DNA from: Pseudorhodobacter turbinis
GTDB taxonomy: Bacteria; Pseudomonadota; Alphaproteobacteria; Rhodobacterales; Rhodobacteraceae
DNA length: 64,000 nt
Assembly: GCF_005234135.1 (NCBI RefSeq)
Contig: NZ_CP039964.1
Coordinates: forward strand, 1,178,001-1,242,000
Direction of reading: 5' to 3'
A model generated the notes under the pieces. The model was not told the DNA's origin. It made no database searches and was given only the letters and a program-made list of their open reading frames with translations. Position numbers and translations under genes: made by a program. Shown here in pieces: positions 1 through 8,478 of this stretch (within the stretch, counting starts at the first letter, position 1; each line of letters starts with the position of its first letter).

Positions 1-151
1 CGCGACGGACTTCCAACACCTCTTCGGTGGGAACCATCACTTCTTCGATTTCTTCCTCAAGCCCGGCTTCGACTACGGCCGTTTTGATCTGCTCGGCAAT
101 CTTCTTCTCAAAGTTAGAGAGAACACTTACCGAATACCAACGCTTCGCCAT
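1..151 (-). CDS. nusG: Transcription termination/antitermination protein NusG (N-terminal part, runs off window)
   Basis: The first 50 codons of a leftward gene are present, starting at the ATG at 151. The protein begins MAKRWYSVSVLSNFEKKIAE, the NusG NGN-domain start, in which the W-Y-x-V segment forms the first strand that contacts RNA polymerase. NusG binds the polymerase clamp and couples it to Rho or to ribosomal protein S10. The gene lies directly downstream of secE, the order secE-nusG found in most bacteria, with the ribosomal L11/L1 genes expected beyond the window edge. The call rests on the N-terminus plus context; the KOW domain is outside the window. Confidence 0.9.
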   Translation of the reverse strand, partial: MAKRWYSVSVLSNFEKKIAEQIKTAVVEAGLEEEIEEVMVPTEEVLEVRR

Positions 152-241
152 GCCTGCTTCACCTATCTAAATCCAGAGCCGAAACCCCGGTGATTCTTTT
201 ACCTCAAGGCGGCTTCGCACGCCCCGCTTGGAACAAAAAAC

Positions 242-268
242 AACGCGCGGACCGAATCGCCGCGCGTT
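242..268 (-). terminator. Hairpin between secE and nusG, terminator- or attenuator-like
   Basis: A 9-bp GC-rich stem (242-250 pairs with 260-268) has a 9-nt loop. Read leftward, the direction of secE and nusG, it is followed by a T-rich tract; read rightward it is followed by TTTT. It lies between secE and nusG, so it could partly terminate or attenuate the secE transcript before nusG. A second hairpin (304-309 with 317-322) lies just after the secE stop but has no T tract. Confidence 0.6.
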
Positions 269-333
269 TTCATTCCTGATTAACTGACCGAATACAGCGC
301 CGCCCCCCTGATTTCAAGGGGGTAAGACGGTAT

Positions 334-531
334 TCAGCCCAACCCGTTGATAACTGCACTCAACGCAGTGCGGATACCCAGATCCACCAACGAAAAGAAT
401 GTCGCCGTCAACGCAGCCATGATGAACACCATAACGGTGGTCAAGACCACTTCACGACGGTTAGGCCAAGCAACCTTGGAAACTTCGCTCCGCACTTGTT
501 GAATGAACTGAAGAGGGTTGGCCTTTGCCAT
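334..531 (-). CDS. secE: Preprotein translocase subunit SecE
   Basis: A 65-residue protein with an amphipathic stretch and one membrane helix (about residues 31-55). It carries the SecE hallmark in which a conserved V-x-W-P segment (SKVAWPNRRE) precedes the helix. SecE clamps the two halves of SecY in the inner-membrane Sec translocon. I place the start at the ATG at 531, which has AGGA seven bases upstream; a GTG two codons earlier (537) is possible. The single-helix form is the usual short SecE outside enterobacteria. It is followed by nusG, which supports the call. Confidence 0.93.
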   Translation of the reverse strand: MAKANPLQFIQQVRSEVSKVAWPNRREVVLTTVMVFIMAALTATFFSLVDLGIRTALSAVINGLG

Positions 532-879
532 CGTCACATCCTGACTATTCGCTGTTTTATCGGCAGATACGCTTTTACGGCCAAGGTTTCAAGCCCGCAG
601 CCGGATTTGCCCCCAAGCAACCCGTCATGCCGGGCCTAAGCATCAAGGAAGGCGGGCCACACCACATCGACCAACACCGCCTTGGCCGGGCCTTACCTAC
701 CCCCGACGAACCACCGACAGCCCCTCACTTCACGACTTAAGATGTATCTTGGAAAAAAAGATTACTAGCCGGTGGGGCCCGTAAAGGGTATACGCCCCCA
801 CCCAATAGAAAAACACACAAAGACGATCGTTCCTGATGGGTACTGCCCGGAACCGGTCGCACTTATACGGAATGGGCTA
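532..879. other. Intergenic region upstream of secE
   Basis: About 350 bases with no convincing gene. I looked for the tRNA-Trp that often precedes secE and did not find a cloverleaf on either strand. The region must hold the leftward secE promoter and the rightward promoter for the small membrane gene and symporter, but I could not single out a clear -35/-10 pair. Confidence 0.4.
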
Positions 880-1065
880 ATGTTACAAAAAATCTCTTTT
901 ACACTCATCGGCCTGTTGGTGGTCGCGGCCTACGCAGTCCCCTATCTGGTACTGGACTCGGTCGAAACTTGGCACGGCAGCTTTCTGTTCTGGGCCTTGG
1001 TTGGCGTTCTTGTGATTATTTTGAACATATTGGCGACAGCCGGTTTTAACGGAGATGCCAAATGA
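880..1065 (+). CDS. Small two-helix membrane protein preceding a sodium:solute symporter
   Basis: A 61-residue hydrophobic protein with two predicted membrane helices (about residues 4-24 and 35-57) and a short polar tail. The reading frame extends upstream to 772, but the ATG at 880 removes a non-membrane, unlikely N-terminal extension. Its stop overlaps the start of the symporter as ATGA (1062-1065), so the two are almost certainly translationally coupled. Small hydrophobic proteins are often encoded next to SSS-family symporters, and some such pairs are known to work together. A role as accessory subunit or assembly partner is inference from position; I do not recognise a named family. Confidence 0.7.
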   Translation: MLQKISFTLIGLLVVAAYAVPYLVLDSVETWHGSFLFWALVGVLVIILNILATAGFNGDAK

Positions 1066-2537
1066 CCCTTTCCCTCGTGATCTGGGGGGTGGTGACATAT
1101 ATCGCCCTTTCGCTTTTTGTGGCCTATCTTTCGCGCCGCGGGCCCTCCTCTTCGATGTCGGATTATTTTCTGGGCGGGCGCAAAATGGGGGGCGTCGTTT
1201 CCGCGCTTTCCTATTCGGCAACCACGTATTCGGCCTTCATGATGGTGGGGCTTGCCGGGCTCACCTACCGTGGCGGCGTCGGTGCCTTGGGGTTCGAGAT
1301 CATCTATTTTGCCGGCGTGTCCTTGGTGGCCATCTTTGGCCCGCGCTTCTGGGCGGTGGGGCGCAAATACGGTTTTGTCACACCCTATGAGATGCTTGGA
1401 AACCGCTACAGCAACCGCGGCGTGGCACTGGCGGCGGGGCTGGTCAGTCTGGTTTTCCTGATCCCCTATTCGGCGGTGCAGCTTGCAGGCGTTGGATATC
1501 TGCTCTCGGGGATGACGGACGGTGCCATTCCTTTCGGGGTCGGTATTCTGGTCGCAACGGTTCTGGCGATCGTGTTTTCTTATATTGCCGGTATCCGCTC
1601 GGTCATGTGGACCGACAGCCTTCAAGCCGTGGTGATGATCGTCGCGGCGGTGCTGGTTACGGGGCTGGTGGTCTCAAAACTAGGCGGTTTTAGTGCAATG
1701 TTCGACACCATTTCCGAAACCCGTCCCGAGATGCTTAGCGTTCCGGGAACCGGATTTTTCAGCTTTACAACTTTCTTGGGGCTAACCCTGCCTTGGGCGT
1801 TTTTCTCCATCTCCAACCCGCAGGTAAGCCAGCGGCTTTTCATGCCCTCCTCGCTGGGGGCCATGCGTCAAATGTTGCTGATATTCCTGTGCTTCGGCCT
1901 GATCTATACGTTGGTTTCCGTGATCTGGGGCTTTGCGGCACTGGTCGCCTTTCCGGGGCTGGAGCGTCCTGACCTTGCAACATCGGTGCTTTTGTCCTCG
2001 GACCTCGTGCCACCGGTTCTGGGGGTCATCGTCATGATCGGCATTCTGGCGGCGGCGGTTTCGACCATCGACTCGATCTTGCTCACGCTCTCCTCCATCT
2101 TTGCGCGCGATATTTATGGAAACCTGAGCGGTGATCTGACCGACAAACGATTGCTGCTGATCGGCAAGCTGGTCATTCCGGTCATTTCACTGCTCGCACT
2201 GGTCTTTGCGTGGATGGAGTTCAGCATGATCGCGATCCTGTCGGTCGCGGCCTCGGTCGGTCTGGTGCTGATGGTTCCGGCCACAATCGGGGCCTTCTTT
2301 TGGCGGCGCGGCACCGCCGCAGGGGCGCTTGCCTCCATCATCGGGGGCGTCATATTTGTTGTGACCATGTATCTGACGGGCAATTCCCTGTTCGGGCTGA
2401 ACGTCGGCGTTCTGGGCCTGCCCGTTGCAACCTTACTGTTCGTCGGCATCAGTCTGGCCACCAAGCCCGACCTTGCCCACGCAGATGCGTTCATGAAAGT
2501 CGCCGCAAATCCGAACGCAACCAACCCATCGCCCTAA
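1062..2537 (+). CDS. Sodium:solute symporter (SSS family)
   Basis: A 491-residue polytopic membrane protein with about 13 hydrophobic segments. The N-terminal region has the SSS pattern: helix 1, then a conserved DYFLGGRKMGG loop, then a serine/threonine-rich helix (SYSATTYSAF) corresponding to the sodium-site region. The length fits the family (about 450-550). SSS proteins use the sodium gradient to import sugars, amino acids, carboxylates or vitamins; the substrate cannot be read from sequence. The start overlaps the preceding small membrane gene. The gene ends before a strong hairpin shared with the convergent pip gene. Confidence 0.9.
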   Translation: MTLSLVIWGVVTYIALSLFVAYLSRRGPSSSMSDYFLGGRKMGGVVSALSYSATTYSAFMMVGLAGLTYRGGVGALGFEIIYFAGVSLVAIFGPRFWAVGRKYGFVTPYEMLGNRYSNRGVALAAGLVSLVFLIPYSAVQLAGVGYLLSGMTDGAIPFGVGILVATVLAIVFSYIAGIRSVMWTDSLQAVVMIVAAVLVTGLVVSKLGGFSAMFDTISETRPEMLSVPGTGFFSFTTFLGLTLPWAFFSISNPQVSQRLFMPSSLGAMRQMLLIFLCFGLIYTLVSVIWGFAALVAFPGLERPDLATSVLLSSDLVPPVLGVIVMIGILAAAVSTIDSILLTLSSIFARDIYGNLSGDLTDKRLLLIGKLVIPVISLLALVFAWMEFSMIAILSVAASVGLVLMVPATIGAFFWRRGTAAGALASIIGGVIFVVTMYLTGNSLFGLNVGVLGLPVATLLFVGISLATKPDLAHADAFMKVAANPNATNPSP

Positions 2538-2555
2538 GAAATACCCGCGCCTTGG

Positions 2556-2588
2556 GCGCTGGCGCAGCCCCTAACGCTGCGCCAGCGC
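2556..2588. terminator. Bidirectional hairpin between the convergent symporter and pip genes
   Basis: A perfect 12-bp stem (2556-2567 with 2577-2588) with a 9-base loop lies between the two convergent genes. The right arm is the last codons of pip, so the terminator is partly coding. There is no long T tract on either side, so it may act with Rho or mainly protect 3' ends. Confidence 0.65.
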
Positions 2589-3521
2589 ATCCATAAGCGC
2601 GACAAGCTCTGCGGAGATCCCCGGCTCTGACAGGGCATGGCCCGCCAGCGGCACCATCCGCAACCGGGCATTTTCCCAGCCATCGGCCAGACGGTACGCC
2701 GAAACCGGCGGGCAGACCATATCATATCGGCCCTGAACGATATCGGCCCCGACCCCCTCGATCCGGTGCCGGTTTTTCAGGATCCACTCGTCCCCCTCCA
2801 AGAAACCCTTGTTAACGAAGTAGTGGTTCTCCAACCGCGCAAAGGCCCGCGCATAATCGGAAGGCCCCTCGCCTCCGACCGGATTGCTGGCAATCGATGC
2901 CAATGCGTTTTCCCAATTCGCCCACAGCCGGGCAAAGCGCATTTCCTCCATCACATTCCCTGAAAACAGCCGCCGGTGATATGCCCCGATCAAATCGCCA
3001 CGCTCTGCTTCCGGGATCGCATCCGAGAAGCGGGCCCAAAGCTCGGGGAAAAACCGGCCCGCGCCGCCCGCGTAAAACCAGTCCAGCTCTGCCTCTGTCA
3101 TGGTGAAAACGCCGCGCAAAACCATATGCGCTACAGCTTCGGGATGGGTGATCGCATAGATCAGCGCCAGCGTCGCCCCCCAGCTGCCGCCAAACAGGAC
3201 CATGCGATCCAGCCCCAGCGCGTGCCGGATCGCCTCCATATCGGCGACCAGATGCCATGTCGTATTCGCTTCAACGCTGGCATGGGGGCGCGAACGACCG
3301 CAGCCGCGCTGATCAAACAAGATAATCCGGTACACATCAGGATCGAAGAAACGCCGCATCGCGGGGCTACACCCGCCCCCCGGTCCGCCATGAACAACCA
3401 TAACGGGCAGCCCGTCAGGGCGGCCGCTTTGCTCCACATAAATCCGGTGGCCGTTGTCCATGTCCAACATGCGTTGATCAAAAGGCTCCAACGGGGGATA
3501 TAAATACTGAGCTGCGCTCAT
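2571..3521 (-). CDS. pip: Proline iminopeptidase
   Basis: A 316-residue alpha/beta-hydrolase that releases N-terminal proline from peptides in the cytoplasm. The oxyanion motif HGGPGGG is at residues 44-50, the nucleophile motif GGSWGATL gives Ser113, and Asp267 (in QGRYDMVCP) and His295 (in AGHALSEP) complete the triad. Length and motif spacing match the S33 peptidase family. The frame stays open to 3707, but that would run into divergent ubiG; the ATG at 3521 gives the usual N-terminus (an ATG at 3542 is possible). It is transcribed divergently from ubiG. Confidence 0.93.
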   Translation of the reverse strand: MSAAQYLYPPLEPFDQRMLDMDNGHRIYVEQSGRPDGLPVMVVHGGPGGGCSPAMRRFFDPDVYRIILFDQRGCGRSRPHASVEANTTWHLVADMEAIRHALGLDRMVLFGGSWGATLALIYAITHPEAVAHMVLRGVFTMTEAELDWFYAGGAGRFFPELWARFSDAIPEAERGDLIGAYHRRLFSGNVMEEMRFARLWANWENALASIASNPVGGEGPSDYARAFARLENHYFVNKGFLEGDEWILKNRHRIEGVGADIVQGRYDMVCPPVSAYRLADGWENARLRMVPLAGHALSEPGISAELVALMDALAQR

Positions 3522-3603
3522 TTGGCCTGATCTATGATCCATAATTGTCCTATATACTTTTCCAAACCTGCCTGTCCCGGCGCGAAACCGCAAGGAGCGA
3601 GAG

Positions 3604-4344
3604 ATGACTTTGAACACAATTGATCCCGATGAGGTCGCAAAATTTGAGGCGATGGCCGCCGAATGGTGGGATCCGGCGGGTAAGTTCAAGCCGCTCCACA
3701 TGCTCAACCCCTGCCGATTGGACTACATAACCGCCCAGATCGCGGCAGAGTTTGACCGTGACTTGACCGCGCCGATGCCATTCAAAGGGCTGCGCCTCTT
3801 GGATATCGGCTGCGGCGGCGGACTTTTGTCAGAGCCGATGGCTCGCTTGGGCGCGACGGTTGTGGGGGCGGATGCCGCCGCGCGGAACATTCCGGTGGCA
3901 CAGCTTCATGCCGAACAGATGGACCTGACCATCGATTACCGCCACTGCGCCGCCGAGGATCTGGCCGCCGCCGGTGAAGTTTTCGATGTCGTCCTGAATA
4001 TGGAAGTGGTTGAGCATGTCGCCGATCCGCAAGCGTTTCTAACGGCCTGCCAAACCCTTTTGAAGCCCGGCGGGTTGATGATTTGCTCTACCCTCAACCG
4101 CAATCCCAAGAGTTTCATGATGGGGATTGTCGGCGCCGAATGGGTAATGCGCTGGCTGCCCAAAGGCACGCATGACTGGTCAAAATTCATCACCCCAGAT
4201 GAGCTTTATACCCTGTTGGAAAAAGCCGGGCTTCGGCCTGTGGATCGCAAGGGGATGGTGTTTAACCCGATCACTTGGGGCTGGTCACTTTCGGATAGGG
4301 ATCTGTCGGTGAACTATGTCACCGCAAGCGTGAAAGCCGCCTAA
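3604..4344 (+). CDS. ubiG: Bifunctional 2-polyprenyl-6-hydroxyphenol methylase / 3-demethylubiquinol 3-O-methyltransferase
   Basis: A 246-residue SAM-dependent methyltransferase for both O-methylation steps of ubiquinone synthesis. The N-terminus has the UbiG signature ([20 protein letters not shown]), the SAM-binding glycine motif [14 protein letters not shown] is at residues 65-78, and the protein has family length. GGAG-like sequence (AAGGAGCGAG) precedes the ATG. It is convergent with the DUF1178 gene (4-bp gap). Other ubiquinone genes, ubiE and ubiB, lie at 37.6-39.9 kb. Confidence 0.96.
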   Translation: MTLNTIDPDEVAKFEAMAAEWWDPAGKFKPLHMLNPCRLDYITAQIAAEFDRDLTAPMPFKGLRLLDIGCGGGLLSEPMARLGATVVGADAAARNIPVAQLHAEQMDLTIDYRHCAAEDLAAAGEVFDVVLNMEVVEHVADPQAFLTACQTLLKPGGLMICSTLNRNPKSFMMGIVGAEWVMRWLPKGTHDWSKFITPDELYTLLEKAGLRPVDRKGMVFNPITWGWSLSDRDLSVNYVTASVKAA

Positions 4345-4348
4345 GGCG

Positions 4349-4777
4349 TCAATTCACCTTGCGCGGCGGGATGAAAGGCATGGGCAGGACCGGAACACCG
4401 TCTTCGATCAGCTTCTTCGCCTCTTCCAGCCGCGCCTCGCCGTGGATCGCACGGGACGGCGCGTCGCCTTCATGCATTTTGCGCGCCTCGCTTACAAAGT
4501 TCTTGCCAACGTAATCGGAATTGGCTTCCACCTCTGCGCGCAAGGCCGAAAGCGCCGCTTCCTGTGGATTGGTCGGCGTGGAAAGCACCCCCGCCTTCGG
4601 GGTTGCGCTGCGCGCGGACGTTACCGCGGGGGCCATCAGGGTTTTGACAATCTCTGCGCTGCCACATGTCGGGCAGGTAACATGCCCGCTTGCCGCCAAA
4701 GCGTCAAAGGCGGCAGCCGATTGAAACCAACTGTCAAAGTTGTGATCGGCGGTACATTTGAGCGAATAGCGGATCAT
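4349..4777 (-). CDS. DUF1178 family protein
   Basis: A 142-residue protein of the DUF1178 family, widespread in alpha- and betaproteobacteria and of unknown function. The N-terminus MIRYSLKCTADHNFDSWFQS and the CPTC pair (Cys35 and Cys38), with Cys8 and His12 as possible further ligands, suggest a small metal site such as a zinc ribbon. The C-terminal half is charged and ends with a proline-rich segment. No signal peptide is seen. It is convergent with ubiG and near a Nudix hydrolase in the same orientation, an arrangement of unknown meaning. Confidence 0.88.
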   Translation of the reverse strand: MIRYSLKCTADHNFDSWFQSAAAFDALAASGHVTCPTCGSAEIVKTLMAPAVTSARSATPKAGVLSTPTNPQEAALSALRAEVEANSDYVGKNFVSEARKMHEGDAPSRAIHGEARLEEAKKLIEDGVPVLPMPFIPPRKVN

Positions 4778-4856
4778 TTTCGGCCTTGCTAGAAGATAGG
4801 TCGGCGGTCAAATCCACCATGTGTTTACCTAAGCTATTTGCGCGCGGACGCAAGCC

Positions 4857-5324
4857 TTACGCGGCCCCACCCGAGGCAGGCGGCGCGAAGGTAGAGAGCA
4901 GCGCTTTCAGCCCCGCCTCGCGCACTTTTCGCGCAGCATCCTGCGGGGCAAACCATTTGCGGCGACGTTGGCGATGTTCGGGAAAATCATTGGCAAGCTT
5001 TGCGACTTCCAGCGGGAACACATCGACCGTACAGGCCTGGGCATGTTCTTTCTTGGTGTCGCGCTTGATAACCTTTTCATAGGTAAACTGACCCAGCTTG
5101 TCCCCCGCGATCCGCCCTTTGACACCGGCCTCTTCCCAAGCCTCAATCTCGGCGGCCTCAGCACCACTGCGCCCTTTCATCGGCCAACCCTTGGGAATGA
5201 CCCAGCGCCCGGTTTCACGACTGGAGATAAGCAATACCTCCGCCCCATTCTTGCCGATCCGCCAGCATAATGCGCCGAATTGACTGTAGACTTCATCGTC
5301 CAAAAGTGAGCGTTTCTTGCCCAT
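4857..5324 (-). CDS. Nudix hydrolase (diphosphoinositol polyphosphate phosphohydrolase-like)
   Basis: A 155-residue Nudix protein. The segment RWVIPKGWPMKG leads into a Nudix box ending EAWEEAGV, so the metal-binding E-x-x-E-E part is intact. The arginine expected before the first glutamate is replaced by isoleucine and the upstream glutamate position is arginine, so the box is atypical. The PKGWPMKG form resembles the DIPP-like subfamily common in alphaproteobacteria, which cleaves diphosphate linkages; the substrate is unknown. The start at 5324 (MGKKRSLLDDE) is preferred over an upstream start at 5375. Confidence 0.87.
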   Translation of the reverse strand: MGKKRSLLDDEVYSQFGALCWRIGKNGAEVLLISSRETGRWVIPKGWPMKGRSGAEAAEIEAWEEAGVKGRIAGDKLGQFTYEKVIKRDTKKEHAQACTVDVFPLEVAKLANDFPEHRQRRRKWFAPQDAARKVREAGLKALLSTFAPPASGGAA

Positions 5325-5448
5325 AAATCTGCCTGTCGTTACCTGTTGTGCCGAGCCTGCCAATATGGCGACCACCTTGCGGCTTATGCGTTAACATATA
5401 GAAAAAATTCCAATCGTTTCAAGCTGCACCCCCTTGCGAAACAGGGCT

Positions 5449-6582
5449 ATGGCAGGCACCTTGGGTAAAAATGGCTGGGGTGCCATGGGGCCAATATTTA
5501 TCGGATCAGAGATCTACCGCGGCTCCTCTTACGGGTTGGGGCACCCGTTGCGGGTGCCACGCGTTTCGACCGTGATGGACCTGTGCGGCGCGATGGGGTG
5601 GCTTGCGGGGCGCTATGTCAACAGCCCGCGCGCCAAACCGGCGGCCCTGCATCTTTGGCATGAACCCGATTATATCGCAGCCCTCCAAGCGGCCGAGGCA
5701 ACGGGCGTGGCCACTGCGGCCATGCAGGCGCGCTTTCATCTGGGCACCCATTCCAACCCGGTTTTCGAGGCGATGTTCCGCCGCCCCGCCACCGGTGCGG
5801 GTGGTGTGATGCTCGCGGCCGAGATGTTGCGGGACGGTGGCGTGATCTATGTTCCGGGGGGAGGCACACATCACGGGCTTCCCGGGCAGGCAAACGGGTT
5901 TTGCTACCTCAATGATGTGGTTCTGGGGATGAAAGTTTTGCGGCTGAACGGGGTTCGGCGCATCGCATATGTCGACATCGACGCGCATCATTGCGACGGG
6001 GTCGAGGCCGGTTTTGCAGGGGATCCCGACGCCCTGCTCATCTCGGTTCACGAGGAAAAGCGCTGGCCCTTTACCGGAGCGCTGACCGATGACGGCGGCA
6101 GCAATTGTTTCAACTTGCCGGTGCCGCGCGGCTTCAACGATACTGAAATGCGCGCCGTGTTGGAGCAGTTTATCATACCGCGTGTGGCGGCCTTCCGCCC
6201 TGATGCAGTGGTGCTGCAATGCGGGTCCGACGCGCTAGAGGAAGACCCTTTGGCGCGGCTCTCGCTTTCCAATAACGCGCATGTTGCGGTGGTTCGCGCG
6301 CTGCGGGGGCTGTCGCCGCGCTTTTTGGTGCTGGGCGGGGGCGGCTACAACCCGTGGTCGGTGGGGCGTTGCTGGTCACGCGTCTGGGCAGAGCTTTCGG
6401 GCGCCGACGTCCCTGATCGCTTGCCCTCGACGGCAGAGGCGATCTTGCGCAACCTCTCATGGCTAGGGGCCGGACGGGCGCCCGCCGAGGCAATGTTCAC
6501 CACGCTAAAAGATGCGCCACGCGAAGGGTCACTGCGGCCCGAAGTATCGGAACGGATCAAATTCTTGGAGGCACGGACTTGA
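5449..6582 (+). CDS. Histone deacetylase family protein (zinc-dependent acetyl-amide hydrolase)
   Basis: A protein of about 377 residues of the arginase/deacetylase fold. It has the HDAC catalytic features: the tandem histidines in GGGTHHGLPG (about 141-142), the zinc/charge-relay motif DIDAHHCDG (about 176-184) and a C-terminal GGGGYNP loop. Bacterial relatives include acetoin-utilisation AcuC and acetylpolyamine amidohydrolases; this one lacks context that would choose between them. Possible starts are TTG 5434, ATG 5449 and ATG 5485; the conserved domain begins at the last (MGPIFIGSEIYRG). The stop overlaps the start of thpR, so the two are co-translated. Confidence 0.88.
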   Translation: MAGTLGKNGWGAMGPIFIGSEIYRGSSYGLGHPLRVPRVSTVMDLCGAMGWLAGRYVNSPRAKPAALHLWHEPDYIAALQAAEATGVATAAMQARFHLGTHSNPVFEAMFRRPATGAGGVMLAAEMLRDGGVIYVPGGGTHHGLPGQANGFCYLNDVVLGMKVLRLNGVRRIAYVDIDAHHCDGVEAGFAGDPDALLISVHEEKRWPFTGALTDDGGSNCFNLPVPRGFNDTEMRAVLEQFIIPRVAAFRPDAVVLQCGSDALEEDPLARLSLSNNAHVAVVRALRGLSPRFLVLGGGGYNPWSVGRCWSRVWAELSGADVPDRLPSTAEAILRNLSWLGAGRAPAEAMFTTLKDAPREGSLRPEVSERIKFLEART

Positions 6583-7121
6583 GAACCTTTGTCGCCCTAG
6601 ACGTACCCGAGGATCTCAAAAGCCAGTTGGCGGTACAGCAGTTCTTGCTGCCCATCCCCCGCAAAGTGGCGCGCGATCAGTTCCACATCACCTTGGCCTT
6701 CATGGGGGATCTGCCGGACGCCGCCCTAGAGGCCTTGGATGAGGGGCTGACCGCCTTGCGGATGAGGACGTTTGAATTGTCGCTCAGCGGGTTCGGGCTT
6801 TTTGGCAAGGCGCGGCCGAATGCGGTTTGGGCCGCCGTTGCCCCCTCCAAGCCCCTGTCGCGGTTACACGCCAAGGTCGCTCGCGCAGGGCGGCTGGCCG
6901 GGGCCAAGATCCCTGCACGCAACTTCACCCCCCATATCACGCTAGGCCGCTTTGCCCCGATGGGGATGGAAGAGGCTGCACCCCTGGAACGCGCTGTAAT
7001 CGCCGGTGCGGGCTTTCGGGCAGGCCCGTGGGAGGTGGCGGAGATGCTGCTCTACCATTCCACCCTGACCGCAGACGGGCCGCGCTATGACGTGCTGGCG
7101 CGCTATCCTTTGGCGGGATAA
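6579..7121 (+). CDS. thpR: RNA 2',3'-cyclic phosphodiesterase (2'-5' RNA ligase family)
   Basis: A 180-residue 2H phosphoesterase with the two catalytic H-x-T-x motifs, HITL at residues 36-39 and HITL at 119-122, spaced as in ThpR/LigT. The enzyme opens 2',3'-cyclic phosphates on RNA; the ligase activity of the family is mostly an in-vitro reverse reaction. The start is a TTG at 6579 overlapping the HDAC-like stop (TTGA), giving the family N-terminus RTFVALDVPED. An upstream frame to 6459 has no conserved sequence. Confidence 0.92.
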   Translation: MRTFVALDVPEDLKSQLAVQQFLLPIPRKVARDQFHITLAFMGDLPDAALEALDEGLTALRMRTFELSLSGFGLFGKARPNAVWAAVAPSKPLSRLHAKVARAGRLAGAKIPARNFTPHITLGRFAPMGMEEAAPLERAVIAGAGFRAGPWEVAEMLLYHSTLTADGPRYDVLARYPLAG

Positions 7122-7198
7122 TCCAGCCTTAACGGTTTTTTTAATCGGAATTCCTCGAAACTTGCGGTATGGCAAGGGGATCTGCAAACGGAGGCAAA

Positions 7199-7918
7199 GT
7201 GAGGCAACAGCAAGAACGCATCCTCTGGCTGGATATGGCGAGGGCTTTGGCCGTGGTTGGCATGGTGGTTTATCACTTCACCTTCGATCTGGCGATGTTT
7301 GGCTATATCCCCGCCCCCACACCCGTCACCGGATTTTGGGCGATTTTCGCACGCGCAGTCGCGGGCAGCTTTATTGCACTGGCGGGCTTTGGCCTTGTGC
7401 TGGCCCATTGGCGCGGCATTGGCTGGCGGCGGTTTTGGCGGCGATTGGGGATCGTCGCTGCAGGGGCGGCACTGGTATCGCTTGCCACTTGGTTTGTGAT
7501 GCCCGGCCAATTCGTCTTTTTCGGTATCCTGCATTCTATCGCGCTATCATCCGTGATCGGGTTGGCGTTTTTGCGGCTCCATTGGGTGGGGATGCTGGGG
7601 CTTGCGGCTGCGGTGATTGCCCTGCCCCAAGTCTGGCGGGACGTGATCTTTGATGCGCCTCCGCTTTGGTTTGTCGGCCTGTCTGCACATGTGCGGCCCT
7701 CCATAGATTTTGAGCCGTTTTTCCCTTGGTTCGGGGCGTTCCTGATCGGCATGGCTGTCGCGAAACTGATGCTGTCGGCTGGGCCGATGGCGCGCAGCAC
7801 CCCGACACCTGCGATGGAACGGGTCAGCTTTATCGGGCGGCACAGCTTGGTTATCTACCTGATCCACCAACCGGTGCTGATCGGGTTGTTTATCAGTTGG
7901 AACTGGCTAAACGGGTAG
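7199..7918 (+). CDS. DUF1624 / heparan-alpha-glucosaminide N-acetyltransferase-like membrane protein
   Basis: A multi-pass inner-membrane protein of about 240 residues with about seven helices. It begins with the DUF1624 pattern RILWLDMARALAVVGMVVYH, including the conserved histidine after the first helix. Families with this fold move acyl groups across membranes onto sugars or other acceptors, so acetyl transfer to an envelope component is plausible but unproven. A GGAGG (7190-7194) precedes GTG 7199; ATG 7169 is the other possible start. The 3' end overlaps the convergent Lrp/AsnC gene by 12 bp. Confidence 0.82.
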   Translation: MRQQQERILWLDMARALAVVGMVVYHFTFDLAMFGYIPAPTPVTGFWAIFARAVAGSFIALAGFGLVLAHWRGIGWRRFWRRLGIVAAGAALVSLATWFVMPGQFVFFGILHSIALSSVIGLAFLRLHWVGMLGLAAAVIALPQVWRDVIFDAPPLWFVGLSAHVRPSIDFEPFFPWFGAFLIGMAVAKLMLSAGPMARSTPTPAMERVSFIGRHSLVIYLIHQPVLIGLFISWNWLNG

Positions 7919-8371
7919 GTCGCGGGCGTCTGCGATCGCCTCCATCGTGATATAGGAAGAGACTGTTTCCAGTTCCACCCGTGCGGTCAAACGTTGGTAG
8001 ATCTGGTCAAAGGCGTTCATATCCTCGGCCACGACCTTCAGCATATAATCATAATCCCCCGCGATGCGGTAAAAATCAATTACATGCGGAATGTTAAGAA
8101 CCTCTCGCCGGAAGATCGCCAGCCAGTCGCCGCTGTGATGACGCGTGCGCACCATCACAAAAACCGTAAGCCCCAGCCCCGCCCTTTGCGCATCAAGCCG
8201 CAGGGTTTGCCCCAATATAAGCCCACTTTCGTGCAAAACCTTCAACCGTCGCCAACAGGCGTTTTGCGACAGGCCCACCACCTCGGCCAATTCGCGCTGC
8301 GACTGGCTGGCGTCCCGTTGAAGGGCGCGCAACAAGGCGCGATCAATCTGATCTAGCTTTACTGTATCCAT
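7907..8371 (-). CDS. Lrp/AsnC family transcriptional regulator
   Basis: A 154-residue regulator: an N-terminal winged HTH (LDQIDRALLRALQRDASQSQ then QRELAEVVGLSQNACWRRLK) followed by a RAM/Lrp ligand-binding domain (IAGDYDYMLKVVAEDMNAF). Lrp-type proteins form octamers and sense amino acids or related small molecules. The gene is divergent from the class V aminotransferase, with about 107 bp between starts, so it probably regulates that gene and itself. An amino-acid transporter operon follows further right. Confidence 0.92.
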   Translation of the reverse strand: MDTVKLDQIDRALLRALQRDASQSQRELAEVVGLSQNACWRRLKVLHESGLILGQTLRLDAQRAGLGLTVFVMVRTRHHSGDWLAIFRREVLNIPHVIDFYRIAGDYDYMLKVVAEDMNAFDQIYQRLTARVELETVSSYITMEAIADARDLPV

Positions 8372-8478
8372 GTGGTCATTTGACCCAATTAATAGCCAAT
8401 TGGCAATGTAAAAAGATAGAGTTTACCCCGACCGACTTCACTTATGATTGTCAGATAGCACAACTGATGGAGCCCCCG

